From contig CAZVAO010000026.1 in the NCBI GenBank assembly GCA_964625175.1, positions 1 to 21,552 on the forward strand: a stretch of 21,552 nucleotides of DNA, given 5' to 3'. This DNA is from CAZVAO01 sp964625175. GTDB lineage: Bacteria > Bacillota > UBA994 > PWPR01. A model generated the notes under the pieces. It saw nothing but the letters and a program-made list of their open reading frames with translations. It was not told the DNA's origin and did not search any database. A program made the translations under genes and the position numbers. Below, piece after piece: positions 1 through 7,956 of this stretch (its first letter is position 1; each line of letters starts with the position of its first letter).

Positions 1-33
1 TTACTGAATGAAATCTAGCGATTCATTCAGTAA
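1..33 (-). terminator. Hairpin after the AI-2E-type gene
   Basis: A perfect 12-bp inverted repeat (1-12 with 22-33, 9-nt loop) lies 18 nt past the stop of the leftward gene. The left edge of the window cuts off the place where a T-run would be, so terminator function is inferred from position and stem strength only. The stem may extend beyond the window. Confidence 0.6.
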
Positions 34-50
34 GCCCTATTTATCATCAA

Positions 51-1151
51 TTACTCAATGGCAGTGCGTCTCGCGACATACTCATCCAACAACTTCTTCA
101 ATACGGAGACCACTGGAACGCCCAAAAACATACCCATTAATCCATATAATCTTCCACCAACCGTAATAGCAAGAATAATCCAGAGTGGGCTCATGCCTAC
201 AGATTCCCCCAAAATACGTGGGCCTAAGTACCAACCATCAAATTGCTGTAAAAGAAAGATGAAAAACACGGTAATGACGGCCATCCAAAACCCCGAAAAG
301 ACCGTGATGATGAAAGCGGGGATCATCCCAATAAAAGGCCCGAAATAGGGAATCATATTTGTTAGTCCTACTAGAAATCCAATTACGATTGCATAGGGAA
401 TTCCTATAATTGCTAGACCAATATAACACATTAAACCGATTATAGCTGAATCAATGGATTTGCCAATAATATAGCGTGAGAAAATATCATCCACGGAGGA
501 GAAAAAAACTGCTAGTAAGCTTGTTCGCTCACGATCTAAAAAGAGCGCATCGGAAAGCTTTTTACAACCCGAGATAATATTCTCCTTCTCTTTCAGCATA
601 TAAACAGAGATAATTAAGGAAATAAGGAATGTGGCAATCACGCCGGTTCCCTTCAGCACGAATCCCAAAATAGAGTTTAATATTTGGGTGAAGAGGGTTG
701 TAACGCGTGTGGTTAAGTTGCCGATTGTTCCCTCAAGATAAGGCACAATACCCAATGTGTCGTTTGCTCGTAGATTGTTGATCACATCCCCTATCCATTT
801 CTGAGTGGTTGAATAATACTCCGGGACATTATCAATTAATTGACTAATATTGCGTACTAATGATGGTGTTACGATGTAAATTAATAATCCAATTATTCCT
901 AATACAAGCGTATAGAGGATGATCAATGTGAGCCAACGACGATTGCCTGTCCGCTTGTCAAGCGAGACCATGATGGGATTTAGAATATACGAAATCAAAA
1001 AAGCCCAGATAAAATAGCTAAACAAGGACAAAACAAAACCGAACCCTGAATTAAATACTTCAGCATTATCAATAAATTTAAATAGAATAATAGATATCAC
1101 TATAACCGGGACTAATTCGAGTTGTTTACGCCAGCCTTTGTCATTTTTCAC
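51..1151 (-). CDS. AI-2E family transporter (PerM/YtvI-type membrane protein)
   Basis: A 366-residue polytopic membrane protein of the AI-2E/UPF0118 family, which exports small molecules or, in some members, ions (for example Na+(Li+)/H+ antiport). The N-terminus has hydrophobic segments near residues 14-30, 35-58 and 70-95. A soluble, helix-rich middle section (about 100-155) precedes a long stretch of C-terminal membrane helices. The family signature is visible as GLTNMIPYFGPFIG near residue 265, followed by hydrophobic helices and a short charged tail. The length is normal for the family. The start is a GTG at 1149-1151 with AGGTGG about 8 nt upstream. It is divergent from threonine synthase, with 127 bp between them. 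The substrate cannot be read from the sequence; the family call is firm, a quorum-signal role is not. Confidence 0.9.
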   Translation of the reverse strand: MKNDKGWRKQLELVPVIVISIILFKFIDNAEVFNSGFGFVLSLFSYFIWAFLISYILNPIMVSLDKRTGNRRWLTLIILYTLVLGIIGLLIYIVTPSLVRNISQLIDNVPEYYSTTQKWIGDVINNLRANDTLGIVPYLEGTIGNLTTRVTTLFTQILNSILGFVLKGTGVIATFLISLIISVYMLKEKENIISGCKKLSDALFLDRERTSLLAVFFSSVDDIFSRYIIGKSIDSAIIGLMCYIGLAIIGIPYAIVIGFLVGLTNMIPYFGPFIGMIPAFIITVFSGFWMAVITVFFIFLLQQFDGWYLGPRILGESVGMSPLWIILAITVGGRLYGLMGMFLGVPVVSVLKKLLDEYVARRTAIE

Positions 1152-1278
1152 TTTTTACACCACCTATATAATGCCTAATTCAGTAACGAGTCTTAATATC
1201 CTGCCTAAATGAAAAATATAACAGGATTTTATGGTTTTATGTAGTATTATTATAACACCTAATCATTAAGGGGGAACT
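1152..1278. promoter_or_regulatory. Divergent intergenic region (AI-2E-type gene / thrC)
   Basis: This AT-rich spacer must hold both start signals. Toward thrC there are overlapping -10-like hexamers TATTAT (1245-1250) and TATAAC (1251-1256), but I see no convincing -35 at the right distance. The thrC ribosome site is AAGGGGG (1268-1274). No leader structure or riboswitch is recognisable. Confidence 0.3.
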
Positions 1279-2487
1279 ATGAAAAAATCAATTTTTTGTT
1301 GTACAAATTGCAATTTCCAAACTGACCTTACTTTTACTGACCCCCGTTGCCCAAAATGCAACGAACCATTAGCTGTTTTGTCGCCGATTGATCATGAAAA
1401 TATTGATATAAAATCTTGGGACAAACCCTTTTGGGAACGTTATAGCAACTTCTACCCTTACATTTCTAATTCTGCACCACTACTTGGAGCTGGTCTCACA
1501 CCATTGACTAGCCTGTCTGATTTAGCCGATCAATATGACCTCGCAGCCTTATTTGTAAAAAATGAAACAATGAATCCCACGTGGTCCTTCAAGGATCGCG
1601 GAACGGCAGTAGGCGTCAACCACGCACTTTCCCTTGGCTATCAGCGGATCGGCACTGTGTCAACAGGAAACATGGCCGCATCGGTAGCAGCCTATGGAAC
1701 GAAGGCAGGGCTTGATACTTATATTTTAGTTAAAGGCGATATGGCCGATGAGAAAATGAATCCGATTGCGATTTACGGTGTCAATCTGATTAGGGTCCAC
1801 GGTGACTATGGCCAGCTCTATAATAAGAGCCTCGAGCTAGGCGCTGCGAATAATATCTACTTCATCAATTCCGATGTGCCGATGCGGATTGAGGGCTCGA
1901 AAAGCATTGCCTTTGAGATTGCCGAACAAATGGCATTTGATGTCCCTGATTACGTCATCGTACCTACGAGCGCTGGGGGTAACTTCAGGGGTATTATGAA
2001 GGGGTTTGTTGAATTTTATGAAGCCGGACTCACTTCTAAGATTCCTACACCAATTTGTGCTCAATCGACAGGATGCTATCCGATCGTTAAAGCCTTCTTA
2101 GCCGGTCATGATAAAATCAGTCACTTCGGGCCAACGGATACAATCGCCCATGGGATTGAGAATCCTATACCCCCAAGTGGCAATGCGGTTCTAAGAATCC
2201 TAAAAAAATACAATGGACTAGCGGTTGCCGTTAATAATCAAGAAATTCTCGCAGCACAGCGTGTTATGGCTACTAACGGAATCTTTGGGCAACCCGCATC
2301 AGCAGTTCCTTTGGCCGCTGTCCACAAACTCCATCAACAGCAACAGCTCCCTAAAGGATCAAAGGTTGCCTTAATTGCGACCGGAAGTGGCTTGAAATAC
2401 ACCGCTGCATTTGCCAAACATAAACTGCACTCTTCAGAGACTACAGTTGCTGAACTGCCCCAGCATTTTCAAGAGCTCATAAAATAA
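1279..2487 (+). CDS. thrC: Threonine synthase (PLP-dependent)
   Basis: Converts O-phospho-L-homoserine to L-threonine and phosphate in the cytoplasm. The protein has 402 residues, typical of the shorter class of threonine synthases. The N-terminus carries a zinc-ribbon-like pair of cysteine knuckles (C8/C11 and C24/C27), seen in many bacterial and archaeal members. The PLP lysine is in TWSFKDRG (K105). The SAGGNFRG segment (about 231-238) and ATGSGLK near the C-terminus match fold-type II phosphate and cofactor contacts. The start ATG has AAGGGGG upstream. It stands alone: no hom, thrB or lysC is next to it, so it is not in a classic threonine operon here. Cysteate synthase and other fold-type II relatives are possible, but the overall pattern is threonine synthase. 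Confidence 0.9.
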   Translation: MKKSIFCCTNCNFQTDLTFTDPRCPKCNEPLAVLSPIDHENIDIKSWDKPFWERYSNFYPYISNSAPLLGAGLTPLTSLSDLADQYDLAALFVKNETMNPTWSFKDRGTAVGVNHALSLGYQRIGTVSTGNMAASVAAYGTKAGLDTYILVKGDMADEKMNPIAIYGVNLIRVHGDYGQLYNKSLELGAANNIYFINSDVPMRIEGSKSIAFEIAEQMAFDVPDYVIVPTSAGGNFRGIMKGFVEFYEAGLTSKIPTPICAQSTGCYPIVKAFLAGHDKISHFGPTDTIAHGIENPIPPSGNAVLRILKKYNGLAVAVNNQEILAAQRVMATNGIFGQPASAVPLAAVHKLHQQQQLPKGSKVALIATGSGLKYTAAFAKHKLHSSETTVAELPQHFQELIK

Positions 2488-2526
2488 AAAATATGAAAGG
2501 CAGGCGATCTGCCTTTCATATTTTTT
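2486..2526. terminator. Bidirectional terminator between thrC and the GNAT gene
   Basis: A perfect 18-bp inverted repeat (2486-2503 with 2509-2526) with a 5-nt loop and A/T runs on both flanks. The first arm begins inside the thrC stop codon. It sits between two convergent genes and should stop transcription from both sides. Confidence 0.9.
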
Positions 2527-2534
2527 AAATCGCA

Positions 2535-3281
2535 TTATATTGTATAAATCACTGTTCCAACTAATTGATAGCCAGCCTTAATTGCTAACTTAATCGACGA
2601 AACATTGATAGGGGACACGATATATGTGCCTACTTTGTCCATCTCATGAATGACCGTTGTGAGTCTTTGGAGGATGCAGCTCCCCACTCCTTTTTGTTGA
2701 GCATCAATTAAAACCTCTACGCCGATATCTCTAAAATCAGGATGACTAGCAATCGCACTGGCAATCCCGACGACCGCTCCAGCCTGACTCGCCATTACGA
2801 CAACCTCTTCCGTTGCCTGTTCCACATCGTCATACGATAATGCCTGACTAAAACCATCATAATCATACAACTTCTCGATTCCTGACGTTAGGACCTCAAC
2901 CTCTAAATCTGGACAAGGGTTCTCTGCAACTGGATTCGACGGTAAACTGAGAAAAACCAAATAAGGACCTGAAAGGAGTAAATTATCTTCACGAACCACT
3001 TCCTCAATAAAACTTAAATTACTCACCTCAAAAAACTCTCTTGGAAGCAAGTCCCTCAAAGCTCCCTGAAAAACCTCATGGTATTTTTTATTACACCGCA
3101 GTAAAATCTGGTTACCATCTGTCCAAGCTAGAAAACCCCCACTATCTTGGAATACTTTGGTCCCTTGTGACACCTCTGCAACCTTCACAGCAGTAGCATC
3201 TTCAGCTAAAACAGTATTCTTTACGGGCCACTCCAATAATTTTTCAACAATTTTATTGATATCTGTCAAAATAATCAGCAT
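2535..3281 (-). CDS. GNAT-family N-acetyltransferase
   Basis: A 248-residue protein. The C-terminal ~110 residues are a GNAT domain: the acetyl-CoA-binding motif A is VLIDAQQKGVGSCILQR (about 190-206, Q-x-x-G-x-G type), followed by the NVSSIKLAIKAGYQLVG segment typical of the domain end. The first ~130 residues are not recognisable and may be a second, degenerate GNAT half or a substrate domain. The acceptor is unknown. The ATG at 3279-3281 is only 1 nt from an AAAGGA, too close for normal initiation. A TTG at 3267-3269 gives about 11 nt spacing, so the true start may be four codons inside. It shares a 73-bp divergent spacer with the M81 gene. Confidence 0.8.
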   Translation of the reverse strand: MLIILTDINKIVEKLLEWPVKNTVLAEDATAVKVAEVSQGTKVFQDSGGFLAWTDGNQILLRCNKKYHEVFQGALRDLLPREFFEVSNLSFIEEVVREDNLLLSGPYLVFLSLPSNPVAENPCPDLEVEVLTSGIEKLYDYDGFSQALSYDDVEQATEEVVVMASQAGAVVGIASAIASHPDFRDIGVEVLIDAQQKGVGSCILQRLTTVIHEMDKVGTYIVSPINVSSIKLAIKAGYQLVGTVIYTI

Positions 3282-3354
3282 CCTTTGCTTTTTATAGAGG
3301 GTTTCTTTAATCTTACCAGAATTATAGAAGAAAATACACCTTAGGAGTGATTTG

Positions 3355-4827
3355 ATGCGTATTGCAATCGCTGAATTTTCTCATGAAACCTGTACTTTCT
3401 GTCCAGACCGCACGACTATTGCCCGTCTTGATCCCTATGTATTGCGTGGAGAGCAATTAGCCTCTCAAAAAGACACCCCAACCTACCTGAAAGGATTTTA
3501 CACAGTTCTTGAAGAAAATCATGCTGAAATTATCCCCATCATCAGCGTAGGTATGGCACCTGGCCCCTATACCTCTTGGTTTACACCAGAGTGCTTTGAG
3601 AAATATTGTGGTGAAATCACTTCTGCTTTAGCCAATGCCGGCCAATTAGATGGCGTCCTTCTCGCCTTACATGGTGCCATGGCGGTCGAAGGTGTGCCGA
3701 AGCCAGAAGCTGAAATCGCGCGACGAGTACGATCCGTCGTAGGGTCCATACCTATTATGATTACTTTAGATTTACATGCCAATGAAGATCATGAGCTGAC
3801 AGATGCTTCAGATGGCGTTTTCGTGTTAAAGACCTATCCCCATCTAGATTCCGAGGAGACAGGAGAAATCGCTGCTCGCTGTATGGTGGCTACGGTTACA
3901 GGTAAAGTTAAACCCACCCAAGCATGTGCTAAACCCAATATTGTTTCTGCAAGTATTTTTCAGGCCTCTGACTTTTACCCGATGAAGGATTTGTATGACC
4001 TTTGCCGCCAATGGGAAGAACAACCAGATGTCATCTGTGTGAGTATTGCCCCAGGATTTGCTTATGCAGACGTGCCCGATATTGGCATGTCCATCATAGC
4101 GGTAACCAATGATAATCAAGAATTAGCGAATCAGATCGTTGCTGAACTGAAAGAAAAGGCCTGGAATCTACGAGAGGCTCTTAATCAGAAACTACCTGCA
4201 ACCAAAGAAGCCGTATCAAATGTACTTGAGTTTATCAAAAACGGTAAAGGACCCGTTCTCATTGCTGACGGAGCGGATCGCACCGGTGATAGCACGCATG
4301 TTTTAAGTGAGTTACTCGCTCAGGGCGCTCACAATTTTGGCATTCCTGGCATAGCAGATCAAAAAGCCTTGAACTATTTGATTGCCAATCACCAAGTGGG
4401 CGACTTCGTCACACTCCCTATTGGCGGTTGGGCTACAGAATTCTCAGGCCAACCCGTAGAAGTGAGTGGGACTATTGAGTATATAGGTGCTCCAGAGTAT
4501 CGTTTGGTCGGACCGATGATGAAAGGGCGCAAGATTAAAGAAAACACCATTGCTACCTTGAATCTTGGAAGCGGCAATTATGTTGTCCTATCAGACCGAA
4601 TGCGCGGGGCGATTGATCACATGGGATTTACTGCAGCAGGCATTGATTATCAAAAACTTGATATTGTTGTGCTCAAAGACCGAGTACATCACCGCGCTTT
4701 CTGGGATTCTTACTGTAATATTGATTATAAAATTGATGCCCCTGGAATAGGCGCCGTTAATCTTCAATCGCTGCATTATGATCATGCACCAGATGATGCT
4801 TACCCTATTGGCGCAAATTATCGATAG
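3355..4827 (+). CDS. M81-family metallohydrolase (MlrC / microcystinase C-like)
   Basis: A 490-residue protein of the M81/DUF1485 family, named after MlrC, which cleaves linearised microcystin. Most members have unknown peptide or amide substrates. The N-terminus MRIAIAEFSHET is the usual start of the family. Probable metal ligands are visible as DLH (D139, H141) and YPH (H163), with the conserved ALHGAM (H106) before them; the H141-H163 spacing of 22 fits the family as I recall it. The C-terminal half begins near residue 290 with the GPVLIADGADRTGDS stretch that is typical of the second domain. The ATG at 3355 is preferred over the TTG one codon earlier, because AGGAG (3343-3347) is 7 nt before it. 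It is first of three same-strand genes with 45- and 54-bp gaps. A microcystin-degrading role should not be assumed. Confidence 0.87.
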   Translation: MRIAIAEFSHETCTFCPDRTTIARLDPYVLRGEQLASQKDTPTYLKGFYTVLEENHAEIIPIISVGMAPGPYTSWFTPECFEKYCGEITSALANAGQLDGVLLALHGAMAVEGVPKPEAEIARRVRSVVGSIPIMITLDLHANEDHELTDASDGVFVLKTYPHLDSEETGEIAARCMVATVTGKVKPTQACAKPNIVSASIFQASDFYPMKDLYDLCRQWEEQPDVICVSIAPGFAYADVPDIGMSIIAVTNDNQELANQIVAELKEKAWNLREALNQKLPATKEAVSNVLEFIKNGKGPVLIADGADRTGDSTHVLSELLAQGAHNFGIPGIADQKALNYLIANHQVGDFVTLPIGGWATEFSGQPVEVSGTIEYIGAPEYRLVGPMMKGRKIKENTIATLNLGSGNYVVLSDRMRGAIDHMGFTAAGIDYQKLDIVVLKDRVHHRAFWDSYCNIDYKIDAPGIGAVNLQSLHYDHAPDDAYPIGANYR

Positions 4828-4872
4828 CGCTTAACCCTACCATTTAAATCCTTAGTAAAAAGGAGTGATTAC

Positions 4873-5559
4873 ATGATTTGCAAGAACTGTCAAGCATCCA
4901 TTCCAGATAAGGCTAGATTCTGCAATGTCTGTGGGGCTTCACTTGACCAATACTCGAATAAAAGAGGAGAAAAAAAGAAGGATGATTTAATCGGTTTCTC
5001 TGCCAAAATAACCGATCCCGCTTTCAAGAAGTACCAAAAAGATACAACTAGTTACGCGTTTATATTTGCAGGCATTCTTACAGTCATCACCACCGTTTCC
5101 TTTTTTCTTTATGGGGCACTCAGTGATGAGATGGATAACCCTGAGGCCCTCTATATCGGCCTAGGCATTAGTGGGATGTTCATCATAATTGCCCTTCTCT
5201 CGACATTGAGTAGAAAAAAAGGCAAGACATGGGATGGCAAGGTCATAGACAAGCAACGACGGCTAAAAGTGCGCAAGAAAAGTCGTGGAGCAAACGATAC
5301 TTCGCCGCAACAGTATTACGAGTACACCGTTTTCATTAAAGCAGAAAACGGTGACGAACATGTGATTGCTGTTGAGGATGACGACACCCTATTCAATTAT
5401 TATCAGGTTGGCGACAGGATTAGACATCATGCTGGCTTAAACACCTATGAAAAATTTGACAAGTCCAAAGATCAGATTATCTTTTGCAATGCCTGTGCTT
5501 ACTTGAATGATATCAACGATGATTACTGCGTCAAATGCCACTGTCCGCTGTTAAAGTAG
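4873..5559 (+). CDS. Membrane protein with zinc ribbons at both ends
   Basis: A 228-residue protein with no recognisable enzymatic domain. It begins with a zinc ribbon (C3/C6 and C17/C20), then has a lysine-rich linker. Two membrane helices (about 61-81 and 92-112) are separated by a short acidic loop. A soluble domain (about 120-200) with alternating beta-like stretches (YYEYTVFIKAENGDEHVIAV) follows, and a second four-cysteine ribbon (C205/C208 and C219/C222) closes it. By the positive-inside rule (KKK before helix 1, RKKGK after helix 2) both ribbons and the soluble domain face the cytoplasm. Start ATG with AAAAGGAG upstream. It follows the M81 gene by 45 bp and probably shares its transcript. 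The middle domain resembles DUF3592-like membrane proteins in general plan; this is a weak comparison. The function is unknown. Confidence 0.85.
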   Translation: MICKNCQASIPDKARFCNVCGASLDQYSNKRGEKKKDDLIGFSAKITDPAFKKYQKDTTSYAFIFAGILTVITTVSFFLYGALSDEMDNPEALYIGLGISGMFIIIALLSTLSRKKGKTWDGKVIDKQRRLKVRKKSRGANDTSPQQYYEYTVFIKAENGDEHVIAVEDDDTLFNYYQVGDRIRHHAGLNTYEKFDKSKDQIIFCNACAYLNDINDDYCVKCHCPLLK

Positions 5560-5613
5560 CCCTTAGCATCTACTAGAAAAGGGCCGTGTCCCCCTTTGGA
5601 AAAGGAGAAAAAA

Positions 5614-6045
5614 ATGATTGTAAATGACTATCAAATCAAAAAAGTGTATATGGGCAATTTTACTTATGGTTCTGACCTAATGGATTCGATACAGAGCTTC
5701 ATTGAGGAACATCATATTCAAGTTGGATGCATTAATCTAATCGGTGCTGCTCAAAAAGCCAATTTTGGTTACTATAATCCTGTATCAAAAGTCTATGAGT
5801 CCATCACCCTTGACCAGCAAGCTGAAATTGTTTCTTGCATGGGTAATATTTCCATGCGCGATGGGCGACCGATGGCCCATGTTCACATTACCCTATCTGA
5901 TCATCAGGGGCGGTGCTTTGCGGGCCATTTACTTCCTGGGACGGTTGTTTTCGTAGGAGAGTTTGTCATAACTGAGCTTGATGGACCCATCCTAGAGCGT
6001 AAAATTGACAATATCATTGGTGTTCCGTTATGGACAGATCAATAA
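5614..6045 (+). CDS. PPC/DUF296-domain protein
   Basis: A 143-residue protein made almost entirely of one PPC (DUF296) domain, the fold of plant AT-hook PPC proteins and of bacterial stand-alone versions. No AT-hook is present. The family's metal-site histidines are visible as HVH (H89, H91) and GH (H105), in the usual HxH-x13-H layout, and the N-terminal GSDLMDSIQSFIEEHHIQ helix is standard. Bacterial members are trimeric, some bind zinc, and their role is not settled. The start is the ATG at 5614, because AAAGGAG (5601-5607) sits 6 nt before it; an upstream in-frame TTG at 5596 would overlap that ribosome site. It is last of a likely three-gene unit, and a terminator follows at 6185-6216. 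Confidence 0.87.
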   Translation: MIVNDYQIKKVYMGNFTYGSDLMDSIQSFIEEHHIQVGCINLIGAAQKANFGYYNPVSKVYESITLDQQAEIVSCMGNISMRDGRPMAHVHITLSDHQGRCFAGHLLPGTVVFVGEFVITELDGPILERKIDNIIGVPLWTDQ

Positions 6046-6184
6046 GTTTTTTCTAGCGAGTTATCTCCTTCATATTTTATTGTTAGTATATTTGCTCTCC
6101 AGTCTCATCCAGAATTTAACCGCTCTAGCATTTAATTAGCTTAGTTCGAAGTACACCTAATTCAGAGTATAAAATAAGCGTGTA

Positions 6185-6216
6185 AAAAGCATCGTATTTT
6201 GGAATGCGATGCTTTT
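6185..6216 (+). terminator. Terminator after the PPC-domain gene
   Basis: A 14-bp stem (6185-6198 with 6203-6216, one U-G pair) with a TTGG loop. The stem ends in TTTT and is followed by AATATC. It lies 140 nt past the PPC stop codon. Confidence 0.75.
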
Positions 6217-6346
6217 AATATCATCAGATGAAAATCGATTTGCCAGCGTGATCAGCTGGTTTTAGCAGGAGCTAAGGCTATTAGTAGACGATAATACCCT
6301 GCAATAATTCCCAATCTGTATACCACTAGATATTAAACTTAATGCA

Positions 6347-6379
6347 CAAACAGCACCCCAACTTAAGGGGTGCTGTTTG
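6347..6379 (-). terminator. Hairpin after the PHP phosphatase gene
   Basis: A perfect 13-bp stem (6347-6359 with 6367-6379, 7-nt loop) with a run of four G-C pairs next to the loop, 27 nt past the PHP stop. The flank on the minus strand is not a clean T-run, so it could be an mRNA-protecting hairpin as much as a true terminator. Confidence 0.6.
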
Positions 6380-6405
6380 GTATATATAAATCTTTTGCAA
6401 TAGCA

Positions 6406-7194
6406 TTAAGAGTTCCTTCCCCCGAACCCACAATTACTCAATAAGTTGCTAACAGGGAATACTTTCTCTTTAGGCTCCATCCCAGGTTGTTTACGTGAAA
6501 GATACGTCTTCAATGCCTGGGATGAGGTGTTGAGAATATTGTCTTTTTCTAGACCAGCTTGCGCAATCACTTCACGCGCTTTGGTGAAATTCCCGACATC
6601 CGTATAAATATGAGCGTCACTTCCAATTGAAACCATACTATTATACCGTTTCACCATTTTTGCGATTTCGCAACAATTTACTTCGCTACCGCGCCGTGAG
6701 ACCGAAAAAGAACTATTATTAATTTCGATGAATACATTAAGCTCTTTAGCAGCAACTACTACCTTTTCAATATCAATAGGGTACTCTGGATTACCTGGAT
6801 GAACAATAATGTCAACGTATGGTTGTTTCATTGCATTAATCATCGCTTTGGTATTATCCTCAACATTTCCGCCAGGATAACAGAATCGATGAAAGCCAGC
6901 TAGCACAATATCTAATTGATTTAGATACTGATCAGGCATATCTAAGTTTCCCTCATAGTCGATAATATTCGCTTCAACGCCGCGCAAAATCGCCACACCA
7001 TAGAGTTCCCTTGGAACTACTTTGATATTTCCAAAATGATAGAGATGTGGTCCACCAGGCATCATAGGGCCATGGTCAGTAATCGCAATTGTTTCTAATT
7101 TATGATCGCTCGCACTTTGTACCATTTCTTTTACCGTGCTATAAGCATGACCACTGCTGATTGTATGACAATGTAAATCTGCAACTAAATTCAT
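6406..7194 (-). CDS. PHP-domain phosphatase, YcdX type
   Basis: A 262-residue polymerase/histidinol-phosphatase (PHP) domain protein, close in length to E. coli YcdX (245 residues), a trinuclear-zinc phosphatase. Metal-site motifs in order: DLHCHT (H8, H10) with H16 shortly after, TDHGP, GVEAN, HRF, HPGNP, EINNSSF and GSDAH, all as in YcdX-type members. The long HPGNP-to-GSDAH spacing and the LYGVAILRGVEANI segment also fit. The ATG at 7192-7194 has AAAGGAG 6 nt upstream; a longer reading frame opening 11 codons earlier would run through that ribosome site and is rejected. The physiological substrate is unknown. It is transcribed alone, with a spacer on each side. Confidence 0.88.
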   Translation of the reverse strand: MNLVADLHCHTISSGHAYSTVKEMVQSASDHKLETIAITDHGPMMPGGPHLYHFGNIKVVPRELYGVAILRGVEANIIDYEGNLDMPDQYLNQLDIVLAGFHRFCYPGGNVEDNTKAMINAMKQPYVDIIVHPGNPEYPIDIEKVVVAAKELNVFIEINNSSFSVSRRGSEVNCCEIAKMVKRYNSMVSIGSDAHIYTDVGNFTKAREVIAQAGLEKDNILNTSSQALKTYLSRKQPGMEPKEKVFPVSNLLSNCGFGGRNS

Positions 7195-7320
7195 ATTAAA
7201 CTCCTTTGCTAAAATAGTGAAAATCATACTGTATAGTGCGTTTACTATGGGAATCCTTCTAAGCGATAGCCTATCTGTTTGATCAGTAAGAACATCACAG
7301 GATTTCTAATGTCATATAAG

Positions 7321-7356
7321 AAAAGGCGCAATTGTATCCCTACAATTGCGCCTTTT
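7321..7356 (-). terminator. Terminator after the 57-residue protein gene
   Basis: A perfect 16-bp inverted repeat (7321-7336 with 7341-7356) with a 4-nt TCCC loop, ending in TTTT on the minus strand. It starts 11 nt after the stop of the small gene, which supports that gene as a real, separately terminated unit. Confidence 0.85.
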
Positions 7357-7367
7357 GACATTCGGGG

Positions 7368-7541
7368 TTATTTGGGCTTTTTGATCTCCATACACTCATT
7401 ACATGCGGACATGCTAGGCTTGGTGTTCGTCTTAACCCATTTTGAATCGTTTTCATTATAGCGGTTTTTTGAGCACTCTAGCTCCCAATGATACGTACCC
7501 TGACCATATTTATAGAAATAGGGTGGTTTCGGATTAGCCAT
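7368..7541 (-). CDS. Small protein with a YHxxxC...CxxC metal-site pattern
   Basis: A 57-residue soluble protein, MANPKPPYF... It has a histidine-cysteine pair YHWELEC (H18, C23) and a later CNEC (C47, C50), so one H and three C in the order expected for a treble-clef-like zinc site, as in the Ada-type metal-binding and ComEA/nuclease-tail repeats (YHxxxC...CxxC). There is no membrane segment. The ATG at 7539-7541 is chosen because AAAGGAG lies 8 nt upstream; a GTG three codons earlier overlaps that site. It is monocistronic, with a strong terminator immediately downstream. I do not recognise a named family; zinc binding is inferred from residue spacing alone. Confidence 0.75.
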   Translation of the reverse strand: MANPKPPYFYKYGQGTYHWELECSKNRYNENDSKWVKTNTKPSMSACNECMEIKKPK

Positions 7542-7956
7542 AACAAACACTCCTTTTGTGTGGCCTAATATAAAGCATTAATAAGGCTGATGCGATATAT
7601 CTGTTGCCTACCTTATTATTATACTACAATAGACAAAAAATTACTATATAGCCAACCTAGAGTCGTTTTTCTACACGATTCCCAACACCTATTTGACCGA
7701 AAATAGCGGGATCTAGGTGCCTTGTTTGGAACAAATCCCGAGTGCTAATCCCTAATCTGTAAATAATCTAAATTCAAGAACAATGCTACCTATAATAATC
7801 ATCGTTAATACATCAAAGTCCTCTGATTGACCCGTGTTCCAAAAACCTGCAGGCGGGTGACTTACAGGCATTGGTTGAAAACTCGTGCAAAGAGTAGTCC
7901 ACTAAGTAAAGAAAAAAGAACCGATCTCCCTAAGGGAAATCGGCCCGATTTAGCAA
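7542..7956. other. Gene-poor 415-bp spacer
   Basis: Holds the leader of the 57-residue gene, including a TATAAT (about 7617-7622 on the minus strand) without a good -35, and the terminator of the PLP-enzyme gene at 7911-7943. A 39-codon minus-strand frame (7752-7871) lacks a ribosome site. Nothing else is recognisable. Confidence 0.5.
7911..7943 (-). terminator. Terminator of the D-cysteine desulfhydrase-type gene
   Basis: On the minus strand a G/C-rich stem (7943-7935 with 7929-7921, extendable toward the loop, one G-U pair) is followed by TTCTTTTTTC. This is a classic rho-independent terminator 14 nt past the stop. Confidence 0.9.

Larger units (their letters stand above)
6046..6405. other. 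Gene-free 360-bp spacer between convergent genes
   Basis: Contains the terminator of the rightward M81-PPC unit (6185-6216) and the hairpin that ends the leftward PHP gene (6347-6379). Between them are two small hairpins in tandem, at about 6241-6257 (CCAGC/GCTGG) and 6261-6274 (TTAGC/GCTAA). I see no ORF with a ribosome site on either strand. Confidence 0.6.

Noticed and set aside
3355..4827. Microcystin degradation cluster (mlr)
   Set aside because: Only an MlrC-like protein is present; no MlrA, MlrB or MlrD neighbour is seen, and the M81 family is much broader than microcystinase.
6146..6160. CACCTAATTC shared with the right-end 22-bp repeats (minus strand)
   Set aside because: Only 10 bases match and the rest of the repeat is absent; plausible by chance in an AT-rich spacer.
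7752..7871. 39-codon minus-strand frame (MPVSHPPAGFW...) after the D-cysteine desulfhydrase-type gene
   Set aside because: It lies beyond that gene's terminator, has no ribosome site before its ATG and no promoter I can see.
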